This document shows positions 27,477-35,699 of a stretch of DNA of 64,000 nucleotides, in pieces (position 1 is the stretch's first letter; every line of letters starts with the position of its first letter). The notes under the pieces were generated by a model. That model was not told the origin of the DNA and searched no databases. It saw only the letters and a program-made list of their open reading frames with translations. The stretch comes from Planctomycetota bacterium (GTDB taxonomy: Bacteria; Planctomycetota; Phycisphaerae; Phycisphaerales; UBA1924), in assembly GCA_014584315.1 (NCBI GenBank), contig JACTNA010000003.1, positions 62,001-126,000 of the forward strand. Direction: 5' to 3'. Position numbers and translations under genes: made by a program.

Positions 27477-28106
27477 GTGAACCAGGACCCCAACCCGCCG
27501 TCGCCGCCCCTCCCCACGCCCCCGGCACGCTCACCCCACGAAGTCACGCTCCTCCTCCACGCCGCCAGCGGGGGAGACCCCCGAGCCTCCGCCGAACTCC
27601 TCCCCCTCGTCTACGAGGAACTCCGACGCCTCGCCCGCGCCCGCCTCGGCGCCGAAGCGCCCGGACAGACCCTCCAGCCCACCGCGCTCGTCCACGAGGC
27701 CTACCTCCGACTCGTCGGCGACGCGCAACTCCAATGGAACAGCCGAGGCCACTTCTTCGGCGCGGCCGCTCTCGCCATGCGACGCATCCTCGTCGAACGC
27801 GCTCGCCACCGGAAACGCCTCAAGCACGGCGGCGGCCGCAAACGCGTCGATCTCCACGACGACGCCATGGTCGCCGAGCCGCCCCCCGACGACCTCCTCG
27901 CCCTCGACGAGGCACTCGAACGCCTCGCCGCCATCGACGACCGAAAGGCACGCGTCGTCATGCTCCGCTACTTCGCCGGCCTCTCCATCGAAGAGACCGC
28001 CGCCGCCCTCGAGATCTCCCCCGCCACCGTCAAGGCCGACTGGGCCTTCTCACGCGCATGGCTCCACCGCGCCCTCACCCAGTCCCAACCGCACGAACCG
28101 GAATAG
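27477..28106 (+). CDS. ECF-family RNA polymerase sigma factor (Sig-70_X6 like)
   Basis: A 209-residue sigma factor. Region 2 is about residues 25-95 (LLPLVYEELRRLARARL, QTLQPTALVHEAYLRLV, RGHFFGAAALAMRRILVERARHRKRLKHGGG), the pattern of the planctomycete TIGR02999/ECF group; region 4 is ARVVMLRYFAGLSIEETAAALEISPATVKADWAFSRAWL with a helix-turn-helix. A Pro-rich N-terminus of about 20 residues precedes it. The GTG start is supported by the fall-off of protein-like sequence upstream. The WD40 kinase begins nine bases after its stop, so they form an operon and the kinase probably controls or is controlled by this factor. No anti-sigma factor is seen. Confidence 0.9.
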   Translation: MNQDPNPPSPPLPTPPARSPHEVTLLLHAASGGDPRASAELLPLVYEELRRLARARLGAEAPGQTLQPTALVHEAYLRLVGDAQLQWNSRGHFFGAAALAMRRILVERARHRKRLKHGGGRKRVDLHDDAMVAEPPPDDLLALDEALERLAAIDDRKARVVMLRYFAGLSIEETAAALEISPATVKADWAFSRAWLHRALTQSQPHEPE

Positions 28107-28115
28107 CGCGACTCC

Positions 28116-31100
28116 ATGAACGCCGATCGCCTCCGCGAGATCGAGTCACTCTTCATCGCCGCCATGGAGCGGCCAGCCGACCAGCGCGCCGCGTTCCTCG
28201 ACGAACGATGCCCTCGCGACGACGAACTCCGACGCGAGGTCGAATCCCTCCTCGCCCACGCCTCCGGCTCCATCGGCATGCTCGACGTGCCCCCCGTCGC
28301 CGCGCCCATCGGCGCCACCTTCAACAACCAGCCCTTCACCCCCGAGACCGCCCTCCCCGCCGACCGCCGCATCGGCTCGTACACCATCGTCCGATTCCTC
28401 GGCGCGGGGGGCATGGGCGTCGTCTACCTCGCCGAGCAGGAACGCCCGCGCCGGACCGTCGCCCTCAAGATCATCCGCGGCGCCATGGCCTCCCCGTCGC
28501 TCCTCCGCCGGTTCGAGCACGAGGCCGAAATCCTCGGCCGGATGCACCACGCCGGCATCGCCCAGATCTACGAGGCCGGCATCGCCCGGACCGACGCCGG
28601 CTCGCAGCCCTTCATCGCCATGGAACTCGTCGAAGGGCCGCCCATCACCGACTACGCCGAAGCACGCCGTCTCTCGACCGGCGAACGGCTCGAACTCCTC
28701 GCCCGCGTCTGCGACGCCATCCACCACGCCCACCAGCGCGGCGTCATCCACCGCGACCTCAAGCCCTCCAACATCCTCGTCGACGCACACGGACAGCCCA
28801 AAATCCTCGACTTCGGCGTCGCCCGCGCCATGGACGCCGACCTCCAGGTCACCACCCTCCGAACCAGCGTCGGCCAACTCATCGGCACCCTCCCCTACAT
28901 GAGCCCCGAGCAGATCGCCGCCGATCCCGCCGAGATCGACAACCGCTCCGACGTCTACGCCCTCGGCGTCCTCGCCTTCGAACTCCTCGCCGGCAAACTC
29001 CCCTTCGACCTCCGCTCGCGGTCCATCCCCGAGGCCGCACGCATCATCCGCGACGACCCCCCCACGCGACTCAGCGCGGTCGACCGCACCCTCCGCGGCG
29101 ACGTCGAGACCATCGTCGCCAAGGCCATCGCCAAGGACAAGGCCCGACGGTACCAGTCCGCCGCCGAACTCGCCGACGACATCCGAAGGCACCTCGCCGG
29201 TGAGCCGATCGCCGCACGCGATTCCTCCGCCGCGCAACTCCTCCGCCGATCCCTCCGCCGATACCGCGGCGCGCTCGCCGCCGGCGTCATCATCGCCCTC
29301 GCCCTCGCCGTCTTCGCCGTCCACGCCTCGATCCAGTCCGCCCGAAGCCGCGCCCTCGCCGTCAGCGAGGCCGCCGCACGCCACGAGGAATCCATCGCAC
29401 GCTCCGCCGCCGAAGAGCAGCGACGCCTCGCCAACCAACTCAACCACCGCCTCCGCGACCAGCTCCACGCCAGCCTCATCGAGCGCGGACGCGCCGAGGG
29501 TGTCGCGCTCAACGGCCCGGGCGCGGAGAGCTTCCTCTGGCCACAACTCTTCGAAGACCCCGACTCCCGTCCCGCTCGTTGGGCGCTCTGGGAGCTCTAC
29601 GCCCGATTCCCGTGCCTCTGGACCGTCCGCGTCGGAACCTCCGCCACCGCCGTCGCACCGAGTCCCGACGCCGCACGCATCGTCGTCGCCTCCGCCGCGG
29701 GCGAACTCACCCTCCTCGACGCGAGCAGCGGCGAGACACTCGTCCGGGCATCCGTCGACCTGCCGTCTCGCGCCGCCGCCGTCGTCGCCGCGCGCTGGAT
29801 GAACGAAGACACCGTCCTCACCGCGCACGCCGACGGCATCGCCCGCGAGTGGCGCATCGACGGACGCAGCGCCATCACACGCACCGCCGAGTGGCGCGCC
29901 CACGACCGACCGGTCACCGCCGCCGCCGCCGACCCCGCACGCGGACGAATCGCCACCGCATCCAACGAGGGGACCGTCGCCCTCCGGTCCACCGCCGACG
30001 GCACGCTCCTCGCAACCTGGAAGGCCGCCGACGCCGCCGTCGACGCCATCGCCTTCGACCCCGCCTCCGGCGCGATCGCCACCGGCACACGAGACGGCGC
30101 GGTCTCCCTCTGGCGGATGGGCGGGGACGCACCCGACGCCCGACTCATCGGCAAACGCGACGGCTCCATCCGCTCGCTCTGCTTCTCCCCCGACGGCTCC
30201 GCCCTCTACGCGGGCGCCAGCGACCGCGCCGTCGTCCGGTGGGACCTCGCGGGCCAGTCCCCCCCCCGCGCCTCCGTCGGAACCACCGACTGCCGATCCG
30301 TCGCGCTCCACGCCGACCAACGAACCCTCCTCGCCGTCCGGTACCTCAACGCCACCGTCGAACACCTCGACCACGAACGCAGCGCCGTCATCGCCTTCCC
30401 CGTCGGCTCCATCCATCGCGGCGACTGGGTCGCCGACCGATTCGTCACCATCGAGCCGGACGGATGGGTCCGGCTCTGGGAGTCACGCCCCTGGCCCGCG
30501 CGACGCCTCATCCACGCACACAGAACATGGATGTTCGGCGTCGACTTCAGCCCGGACGGCGAACGCCTCGTCACGGGCGGGGGCGACCACGCCGTCCACC
30601 TCTGGGACCACCGCGCCGGACAACCGCTCTGGACCGCGCCACTCTCCCCCGCATACCGCGCTCGCGCCACCCGCTACAGCCCCGACGGCTCCACCATCGC
30701 CGCCGGATGCAGCGACGGCCGCGTCCTCCTCCTCGACGCCAGGTCCGGCCAACTCCAAGCCGCGCTCGGCCCCGCGCGCGGCGAGGTCTACGCACTCGCA
30801 TTCAGCCCAGACGGACGACACATCGCCGCCGCCAACGGCGACGCCACCGTCGCCGTCTACGACGCCGATAACGGCCAGACGCTCGCCCACGCCGCCGGAC
30901 TCGACACGCTCCCCAGAGGCGTCGCCTACTCACCGGACGGCGACCGCCTCTACACCTCGGGCGCGACCGACGGCATCATCGTCTGGAACGCACGCACGCT
31001 CGATCGCCTCGGCGCGCTCCGAACCACAAGCACGCCCTGGTCCGTCGCCATCTCCCCCGACGGCCGAACACTCGCCGCCGGAACCTTCGGCGCCACCGTC

Positions 31101-31478
31101 GAGTTCTTCAACATCGACTCCGGCGAACGAACCATCGGCGCGGCCCGCCATCACCTCGTCGTCGCCGGACTCGCCTTCAGCCCCGACGGACGAACCCTCG
31201 CCTCCGGGGGCGACGACGGAACGGTCAAACTCTGGGACACCCACACCGCCAGACTCCTCGCAAGCCTCGAGTCCGACTCCGGACCCGTCCCCGGCGTCGC
31301 CTTCAGCCCCGACGGCCACACCCTCGCCGCCGCCACCAGCGCGGGCAACGCCGAACTCTGGAACCTCCGATACCACGACCCCCACGTCGCCGACAATCTC
31401 GAAGCCGCCATCACCCGCTTCGCCACCGACGAAACGCCCCACGACAATCTCGAACGCCTCCGCGCCGCGACCAGGTAG
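28116..31478 (+). CDS. Ser/Thr protein kinase with C-terminal WD40 propeller
   Basis: A 1120-residue membrane kinase. Residues 1-60 form a helical domain often found before these kinases. The kinase domain (about 88-350) has the Gly loop FLGAGGMGVVYLAEQ, VALKII with the ATP Lys, HRDLKPSNILVD with the catalytic Asp, DFGVARAMD and MSPEQ. A transmembrane helix (AAGVIIALALAVFAVHAS) sits near 388-405. A coiled coil follows, and from about 500 to 1090 there are about twelve WD40 blades recognisable by FSPDG and W-D endings, enough for two propellers. It is co-transcribed with the ECF sigma factor. Phosphorylation of the sigma factor or regulators is inferred from context. Confidence 0.92.
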   Translation: MNADRLREIESLFIAAMERPADQRAAFLDERCPRDDELRREVESLLAHASGSIGMLDVPPVAAPIGATFNNQPFTPETALPADRRIGSYTIVRFLGAGGMGVVYLAEQERPRRTVALKIIRGAMASPSLLRRFEHEAEILGRMHHAGIAQIYEAGIARTDAGSQPFIAMELVEGPPITDYAEARRLSTGERLELLARVCDAIHHAHQRGVIHRDLKPSNILVDAHGQPKILDFGVARAMDADLQVTTLRTSVGQLIGTLPYMSPEQIAADPAEIDNRSDVYALGVLAFELLAGKLPFDLRSRSIPEAARIIRDDPPTRLSAVDRTLRGDVETIVAKAIAKDKARRYQSAAELADDIRRHLAGEPIAARDSSAAQLLRRSLRRYRGALAAGVIIALALAVFAVHASIQSARSRALAVSEAAARHEESIARSAAEEQRRLANQLNHRLRDQLHASLIERGRAEGVALNGPGAESFLWPQLFEDPDSRPARWALWELYARFPCLWTVRVGTSATAVAPSPDAARIVVASAAGELTLLDASSGETLVRASVDLPSRAAAVVAARWMNEDTVLTAHADGIAREWRIDGRSAITRTAEWRAHDRPVTAAAADPARGRIATASNEGTVALRSTADGTLLATWKAADAAVDAIAFDPASGAIATGTRDGAVSLWRMGGDAPDARLIGKRDGSIRSLCFSPDGSALYAGASDRAVVRWDLAGQSPPRASVGTTDCRSVALHADQRTLLAVRYLNATVEHLDHERSAVIAFPVGSIHRGDWVADRFVTIEPDGWVRLWESRPWPARRLIHAHRTWMFGVDFSPDGERLVTGGGDHAVHLWDHRAGQPLWTAPLSPAYRARATRYSPDGSTIAAGCSDGRVLLLDARSGQLQAALGPARGEVYALAFSPDGRHIAAANGDATVAVYDADNGQTLAHAAGLDTLPRGVAYSPDGDRLYTSGATDGIIVWNARTLDRLGALRTTSTPWSVAISPDGRTLAAGTFGATVEFFNIDSGERTIGAARHHLVVAGLAFSPDGRTLASGGDDGTVKLWDTHTARLLASLESDSGPVPGVAFSPDGHTLAAATSAGNAELWNLRYHDPHVADNLEAAITRFATDETPHDNLERLRAATR

Positions 31479-32194
31479 CACGCCCCCGGCCCGCGTGCCA
31501 CCCTGCACCCTCCAGCGCACTCCCCGCGCCCTCGACCGCCCTATCGGACCTCCATCCGCACCCCCCCAACACCCCCTGACAGCCCCACAATCCGACCCCA
31601 CACCGACTTGCAAGATTCCGCTTGCCGTGTGGAGCCTGCTTGGCTATCTTGTACCGAACATCGGGAGCAATTCTTTCTCGCTCCCTTCGGTCATCGGTCG
31701 ATTGTTGCGGCTGCCGGTTCGGAGTCCGGCAGGCCAGTCGGGGAGTCCGGCATGGCAACTTTCTCGGGTCGGAGGCCCGGTCAACTCGGCGTGGCGCGCC
31801 CGGAGGGGCGCGCGCCCTCGCCGCATGCCGCGGAGACGTGCCGTGCTCAGTCTGCTCGCACCCCGTCGCTGCTCGACCAGACCCACCCAACGCAACGCAC
31901 CCCTCCTCCGCCTCGGCCCGGGCGGCGAGTTCCAGTGCGAGTACCTCCCCGACCCGCGCGGCTCCGGCACGCTCCTGCGCCGCGACGCCCGTTCGACCGA
32001 GTGCTCCCGCTCGCCCATCGCCGCATCCGGCCTGCTCCTCGCCGCCTCAACCGCCATCGCCTCACAGGCCGCCACGCTCCGTTCCATCGCAGAGTCGTTC
32101 CGCGCCGCGTCGTGCGCGGAACCGCAACCCCCCTGTCCGCACGACGCCGAGCGCCCCGCGCGCCGGCTCACCCGCACGGTGGAGGACCACGACC
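31479..32194. other. Long gene-free region upstream of lexA
   Basis: 716 bases between the kinase and lexA. It contains the candidate lexA promoter at 31622-31650, then about 540 bases of leader. A frame with coding-like third positions runs from 31825 but has no stop before it enters lexA in another frame, so no gene is called. Confidence 0.4.
31622..31650 (+). promoter_or_regulatory. Candidate lexA promoter
   Basis: TTGCCG (31622-31627), exactly 17 bases, then TATCTT (31645-31650). Just downstream is GTACCGAACATCGGGAG, an imperfect palindrome overlapping the expected start site and a possible LexA operator, though no known SOS-box consensus is matched. Confidence 0.5.
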
Positions 32195-32806
32195 ATGAAT
32201 CTCACCCCCAAGCAACTCCGCATCCTGCAACTGATCCGCGACTGGCGCATCCGGCAGGGCTATTCCCCGACCATGCAGGAACTCGCCGACGAGATCGGCG
32301 TCAGCAAGGTCACGGTCTTCGAGCACGTCGAAGCCCTCATCAAGAAGGGCGCCCTCGTCCGAGAGCCCAACAAGGCTCGCTCTTTGTCGATCGCTGACGG
32401 CATCGCCGTCCCCGACGAGGCCAGACCCCTCCGCTTCCCCCTCGTTGGCAAGATCGCCGCCGGGTACCCCATCGAGAAGGTCCCCGACATCGACGAGGTC
32501 GATCTCGGAGACCTCCTCTGCCAGGCCTCGCGCACAGGCTCCACCTTCGCCCTCAAGGTCGAGGGCGACAGCATGCGCGACGAGGGCATCCTCGACGGCG
32601 ACTACGTCCTCATCGAACGACGCGACACCGCCTCCAACGGCGATCGCGTCGTCGCCCTCCTCCCGGACGGCTCCACCACCCTCAAGACCTTCTACAAGGA
32701 GTCCGACCACGTCCGGCTCCAGCCCGCCAACCCGCAGTTCGAACCCATCCGGGTCAAGCACTGCCAGGTCCAGGGCATCGTCCGCGGCGTCGTCCGTCGC
32801 TACTGA
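32195..32806 (+). CDS. lexA: SOS repressor LexA
   Basis: A 203-residue autocleaving repressor of DNA-damage genes. The N-terminal winged helix is LTPKQLRILQLIRDWRIRQGYSPTMQELADEIGVSKVTVFEHVEAL. Self-cleavage should occur at Ala89-Gly90 in GKIAAGYP. The peptidase S24 dyad is Ser126 (EGDSMRDEGI) and Lys164 (STTLKTF). GGAGG lies nine bases before the ATG. The recognition helix sequence VSKVTVFEHVEAL is close to Gram-positive-type LexA, so an operator built on CGAAC half-sites is possible (inference). It precedes a small haem-protein gene with its own promoter. Confidence 0.95.
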   Translation: MNLTPKQLRILQLIRDWRIRQGYSPTMQELADEIGVSKVTVFEHVEALIKKGALVREPNKARSLSIADGIAVPDEARPLRFPLVGKIAAGYPIEKVPDIDEVDLGDLLCQASRTGSTFALKVEGDSMRDEGILDGDYVLIERRDTASNGDRVVALLPDGSTTLKTFYKESDHVRLQPANPQFEPIRVKHCQVQGIVRGVVRRY

Positions 32807-32826
32807 CATCCCCGCGCCTCGGCCCG

Positions 32827-32832
32827 TATCAT
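32827..32832 (+). promoter_or_regulatory. Candidate -10 box, leaderless start of haem lipoprotein
   Basis: TATCAT lies five bases before the ATG at 32838; no Shine-Dalgarno is seen. Confidence 0.4.
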
Positions 32833-32837
32833 CCCTC

Positions 32838-33431
32838 ATGCACCGCGCCGCGATCATCCTCTCGGCCGCGCTCGCCCTGCCCGCCTGCTCGCGCACCGAT
32901 CCCTACGCCGACAAGCCCGCGCAAGCCCCGCCCGAAGTCGTGCACGCCGCCGAAGCCCGCGCCGAGAAGGCCGCGGACCGACTCGCACGCGCACTCATCG
33001 ACGAACTCCAGCGCGCCACGGCCGAAGGCGGCCACGCCCACGCCCTCCAGGTCTGCCGCGACGCCGCCGAGTCCATACGCACCGACGTCTCCGCGAACGA
33101 ACGCCTCGACATCCGACGCACCTCGCTCCGCGTCCGCAACCCCGCCAACGCACCCGACGCATGGGAGCGCGCCACGCTCGAGGCCTGGGCCGAACCGGGC
33201 GTAACGCCCGCCGCCGTCTCCGCCGTCGTCGAGTCCGCAGGCTCCATCGAACTCCGATGGATGCGCCCCATCATGCTCATCGACCTCTGCGTCAACTGCC
33301 ACGGCCCGGCCGACCGCCTCGCACCCGGCGTCCCCGAGGCCCTCGCCCGCTTCTACCCCTACGACGAAGCCACGGGGTTCAGCGCCGGAGACCTGCGCGG
33401 CGCGTTCTCCGCCCGCGTCCCCCTCGACTGA
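32838..33431 (+). CDS. DUF3365-like c-type haem lipoprotein
   Basis: A 197-residue protein with a lipoprotein signal (AAIILSAALALPACS). The mature part is helical, with the pattern ALQVCRDAAESI and RRTSLRVRNPANAPDAWERATL, then a single haem c attachment site CVNCHG near residue 155, matching the Tll0287-like DUF3365 fold used by haem sensor and electron-transfer proteins in the periplasm. The first Cys (QVCRDA) is also conserved in that family. The function in this organism is unknown. The start is fixed by the abutting TATCAT box. Confidence 0.82.
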   Translation: MHRAAIILSAALALPACSRTDPYADKPAQAPPEVVHAAEARAEKAADRLARALIDELQRATAEGGHAHALQVCRDAAESIRTDVSANERLDIRRTSLRVRNPANAPDAWERATLEAWAEPGVTPAAVSAVVESAGSIELRWMRPIMLIDLCVNCHGPADRLAPGVPEALARFYPYDEATGFSAGDLRGAFSARVPLD

Positions 33432-33463
33432 CGCGCACGCGCACCCCGCCACCCCGCCACCCC

Positions 33464-33535
33464 GCCGCTTTGCTGCTCTTCTGCTCTGCTGCTCTCCCGA
33501 TCTGCTGCTCTGCTGCTCTGTTCTCCTGCTCTCCC
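33464..33535. repeat. CTGCT/TGCTC microsatellite
   Basis: About 70 bases made of irregular TGCTGCTCT units in the gap between the haem lipoprotein and the next lipoprotein gene. It is clearly unlike the surrounding GC-rich sequence. Confidence 0.75.
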
Positions 33536-33550
33536 CGCCACCCCGTCCCG

Positions 33551-33556
33551 TATCAT
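33551..33556 (+). promoter_or_regulatory. Candidate -10 box, leaderless start of lipoprotein
   Basis: TATCAT lies eight bases before the ATG at 33565; no ribosome site is seen. The same CCCGTATCATCCC context occurs before the gene at 32838. Confidence 0.4.
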
Positions 33557-33564
33557 CCCCGCCC

Positions 33565-34479
33565 ATGCCCCTCCGCCGTCCCGCAACACCCCTGCTCGCC
33601 GCCGCCATCCTCGCGGCCGCCCTCAGCGCGTGCACAGGCCCAAACTCCGGCAATCCCCCCGCACCAGTCGCCCCGGCCCCCGTCGTCCGCGGCTCCGAGA
33701 GCGGCATCGAGGTCGCCCTCTGGGTCGTCGACGATCGAGAGGCCGCCATCGCCGCCGCCATCCGCGCCCACCTCGACCGCCCCGTCCCCGCACCGCCCGA
33801 CCAGGTCCGCCTCTGGCGCGCCAACGGCCTGCACGTCTTCGCCATCCCACCCGCCGCCGTCGAAGAAGTCCGCTCCGCCCTCCCGGTCCTCGGCCCCGTC
33901 CAGCGACAGTGGCTCGGCCTCCTCTCCGAGTGGGCCGAGGTCGTCAAAGGACCGGACCTCGGCCCCGGCCGCTACGCCGGGCTGGACTCCGGCGTCCTCC
34001 GGCTTGAACCGGGCCGTCTCCGCGTGCTCGCACGCTGCTGGAACGTCCCCGACCTCACCCGCACCGTCGAGTCCACGCCCGCCGCACTCCTCCGCCTCGA
34101 ACTCATGCCCCAACTCGTCGAGAGTCGCCGCCGCGACGCGCCGGCCCCGCTCGCCGAGCCGGGACCGGCCGCCGCGCTCCACGCCGGCCTCACCTTCCCG
34201 CGCCTCACGCTCTCCATCACCGCCGACGGCGCGGACGCCATCGTCATCGTCGGCGCGCCCCCGGACCACGACTGGACGCTCGCCTCGCCCCCCCCCCGCC
34301 CCGAGACGCCCCGGGACGCCGACCCCGCCTCCCCGTTCGGCCCGCCCCCCCCCGGCGCGCCCACCCTCGGCGAACTCATGCTCACCGGCGCGCCCATCTC
34401 CGCCGCCGCCGAGACCACCCGCGTCGTGCTCGTCGTGCTGCCGCGCGTCGCCCAACGATTCGAACTCATCCGGAACTGA
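33565..34479 (+). CDS. Putative lipoprotein of unknown function
   Basis: A 304-residue product with a lipoprotein signal peptide and lipobox ALSAC (MPLRRPATPLLAAAILAAALSACTG). The mature protein is alpha/beta with GIEVALWVVDDREAAIAAAI, QVRLWRANGLHVFAIPPAAVEEV and a late ITADGADAIVIVGAPPDHDW, followed by a Pro-rich linker (about 250-275) and a C-terminal VVLVVLPRVAQRFELI. I recognise no family. It is followed after 75 bases by the cation antiporter gene on the same strand. Confidence 0.7.
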   Translation: MPLRRPATPLLAAAILAAALSACTGPNSGNPPAPVAPAPVVRGSESGIEVALWVVDDREAAIAAAIRAHLDRPVPAPPDQVRLWRANGLHVFAIPPAAVEEVRSALPVLGPVQRQWLGLLSEWAEVVKGPDLGPGRYAGLDSGVLRLEPGRLRVLARCWNVPDLTRTVESTPAALLRLELMPQLVESRRRDAPAPLAEPGPAAALHAGLTFPRLTLSITADGADAIVIVGAPPDHDWTLASPPPRPETPRDADPASPFGPPPPGAPTLGELMLTGAPISAAAETTRVVLVVLPRVAQRFELIRN

Positions 34480-34554
34480 GGCCGACCGAATGAACGCAAC
34501 GAGCCACAACGGCGTCGCCGCCCATCGAGCAGCCGCGCCCCGGCGGAGCCTCAG

Positions 34555-35535
34555 ATGGGACCGCTGATCGACGCCCTCTTCTTCGCCGCCGGACTCGTCC
34601 TCCTCGTCAAGAGCGCGGACTGGCTCGTCCTCGGCGGAGCCCTCATCGCCGAGGGCCTCGGCGTACGGCCCCTCGTCGTCGGACTCACCATCGTCGCCTT
34701 CGGAACCAGCGCGCCCGAACTCGCCGCCGGAATCGGCGCCGCCCTCCGCGACCACGGCGAAATCGTCATCGGCACCGTCGTCGGCTCCAACATCGCAAAC
34801 GTCGCCCTCATCCTCGGCGTCGCCTCGCTCATCAGACCCGTCCCCTGCCGAAGGCCCGTCGTCGTACGCGAGATGCCCATCATGCTCGCCGCCATCACCC
34901 TCGGCGCGGCCGCCATGCTCGGCGGAACCGTCAACCGCTGGGAAGGCGCCGCCCTCACCGCCGGCATCCTCGTCTACATCGCCCTCGCCTACCGCGTCGC
35001 GCGACGGGCGCCCGAACTCTTCGAACCCGACACGCCCAAACTCCAACCCCCCCCCGACGGCGGATTCCCGCGGTCATGGTGGATCAAAAACGCCGCGCTC
35101 GTCCTCCTCGGCTCCGCCGGACTCGCCCTCGGCGCGCACCTCCTCATCACCGGCGCGGAATCACTCGCACGCTGGCTCGGCGTCTCCGAACTCGTCATCG
35201 GACTCACCGTCGTCGCCATCGGCACCTCCCTCCCGGAACTCTTCACCTCCGCCCGCGCCGCCATGACCAGCCACTCCGACATCGCCGTCGGCAACGTCGT
35301 CGGCTCCAACGTCTTCAACTCGCTCTGCGTCATGGGCGTCGCCGCCCTCGTCGCCCCGCTCCCCGTCCCCGACGCCTCCGTCGCGCGCGACGTACCCGTC
35401 ATGCTCGGCGTCGCCGCGCTCGCCCTCTTCCTCATGGCCCCACGCAAGCGCCTCACTCGCCCCGCCGGCCTCGTCCTCCTCCTCACCTACGCCTCATACA
35501 TCGCCGCGCTCGCCGCCGTCTCCGTCCGCGCCTGA
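34555..35535 (+). CDS. Ca2+/cation antiporter (CaCA family, YrbG-like)
   Basis: A 326-residue inner-membrane Na+/Ca2+ (K+) exchanger with about ten helices in two inverted halves. The alpha-1 repeat is GLTIVAFGTSAPELAAG with GTVVGSNIANVALILG, and alpha-2 is GLTVVAIGTSLPELFTS with VGNVVGSNVFNSLCVMG; the two Glu in APEL/LPEL and the Asn of GSN are the ion ligands. The loop between halves (about 145-175) is short, as in YrbG and archaeal NCX. GGAG lies close to the ATG. A gene exporting Ca2+ fits an organism that secretes Ca2+-dependent dockerin proteins, but this link is speculative. Confidence 0.92.
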   Translation: MGPLIDALFFAAGLVLLVKSADWLVLGGALIAEGLGVRPLVVGLTIVAFGTSAPELAAGIGAALRDHGEIVIGTVVGSNIANVALILGVASLIRPVPCRRPVVVREMPIMLAAITLGAAAMLGGTVNRWEGAALTAGILVYIALAYRVARRAPELFEPDTPKLQPPPDGGFPRSWWIKNAALVLLGSAGLALGAHLLITGAESLARWLGVSELVIGLTVVAIGTSLPELFTSARAAMTSHSDIAVGNVVGSNVFNSLCVMGVAALVAPLPVPDASVARDVPVMLGVAALALFLMAPRKRLTRPAGLVLLLTYASYIAALAAVSVRA

Positions 35536-35699
35536 CCCGAGCCCCCGAACGCACCGTCCGGATAACCGCGACGCGCGCGACTCCGGGCGATCCCGCACGG
35601 ACGCACGCCCCGCGATCCCCCGCGTTCGCCCCCCGGTCCCGAAATCACGCTCGCCGCGGCCCGTCGGCAAACCGATGTTCTCTCCGGAGCGGCACGCAC

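Noticed and set aside
31825..32397. Open frame with GC-rich third positions upstream of lexA
   Set aside because: It has no stop before lexA, overlaps it by 200 bases in another frame, lacks a ribosome site and shows no domain.
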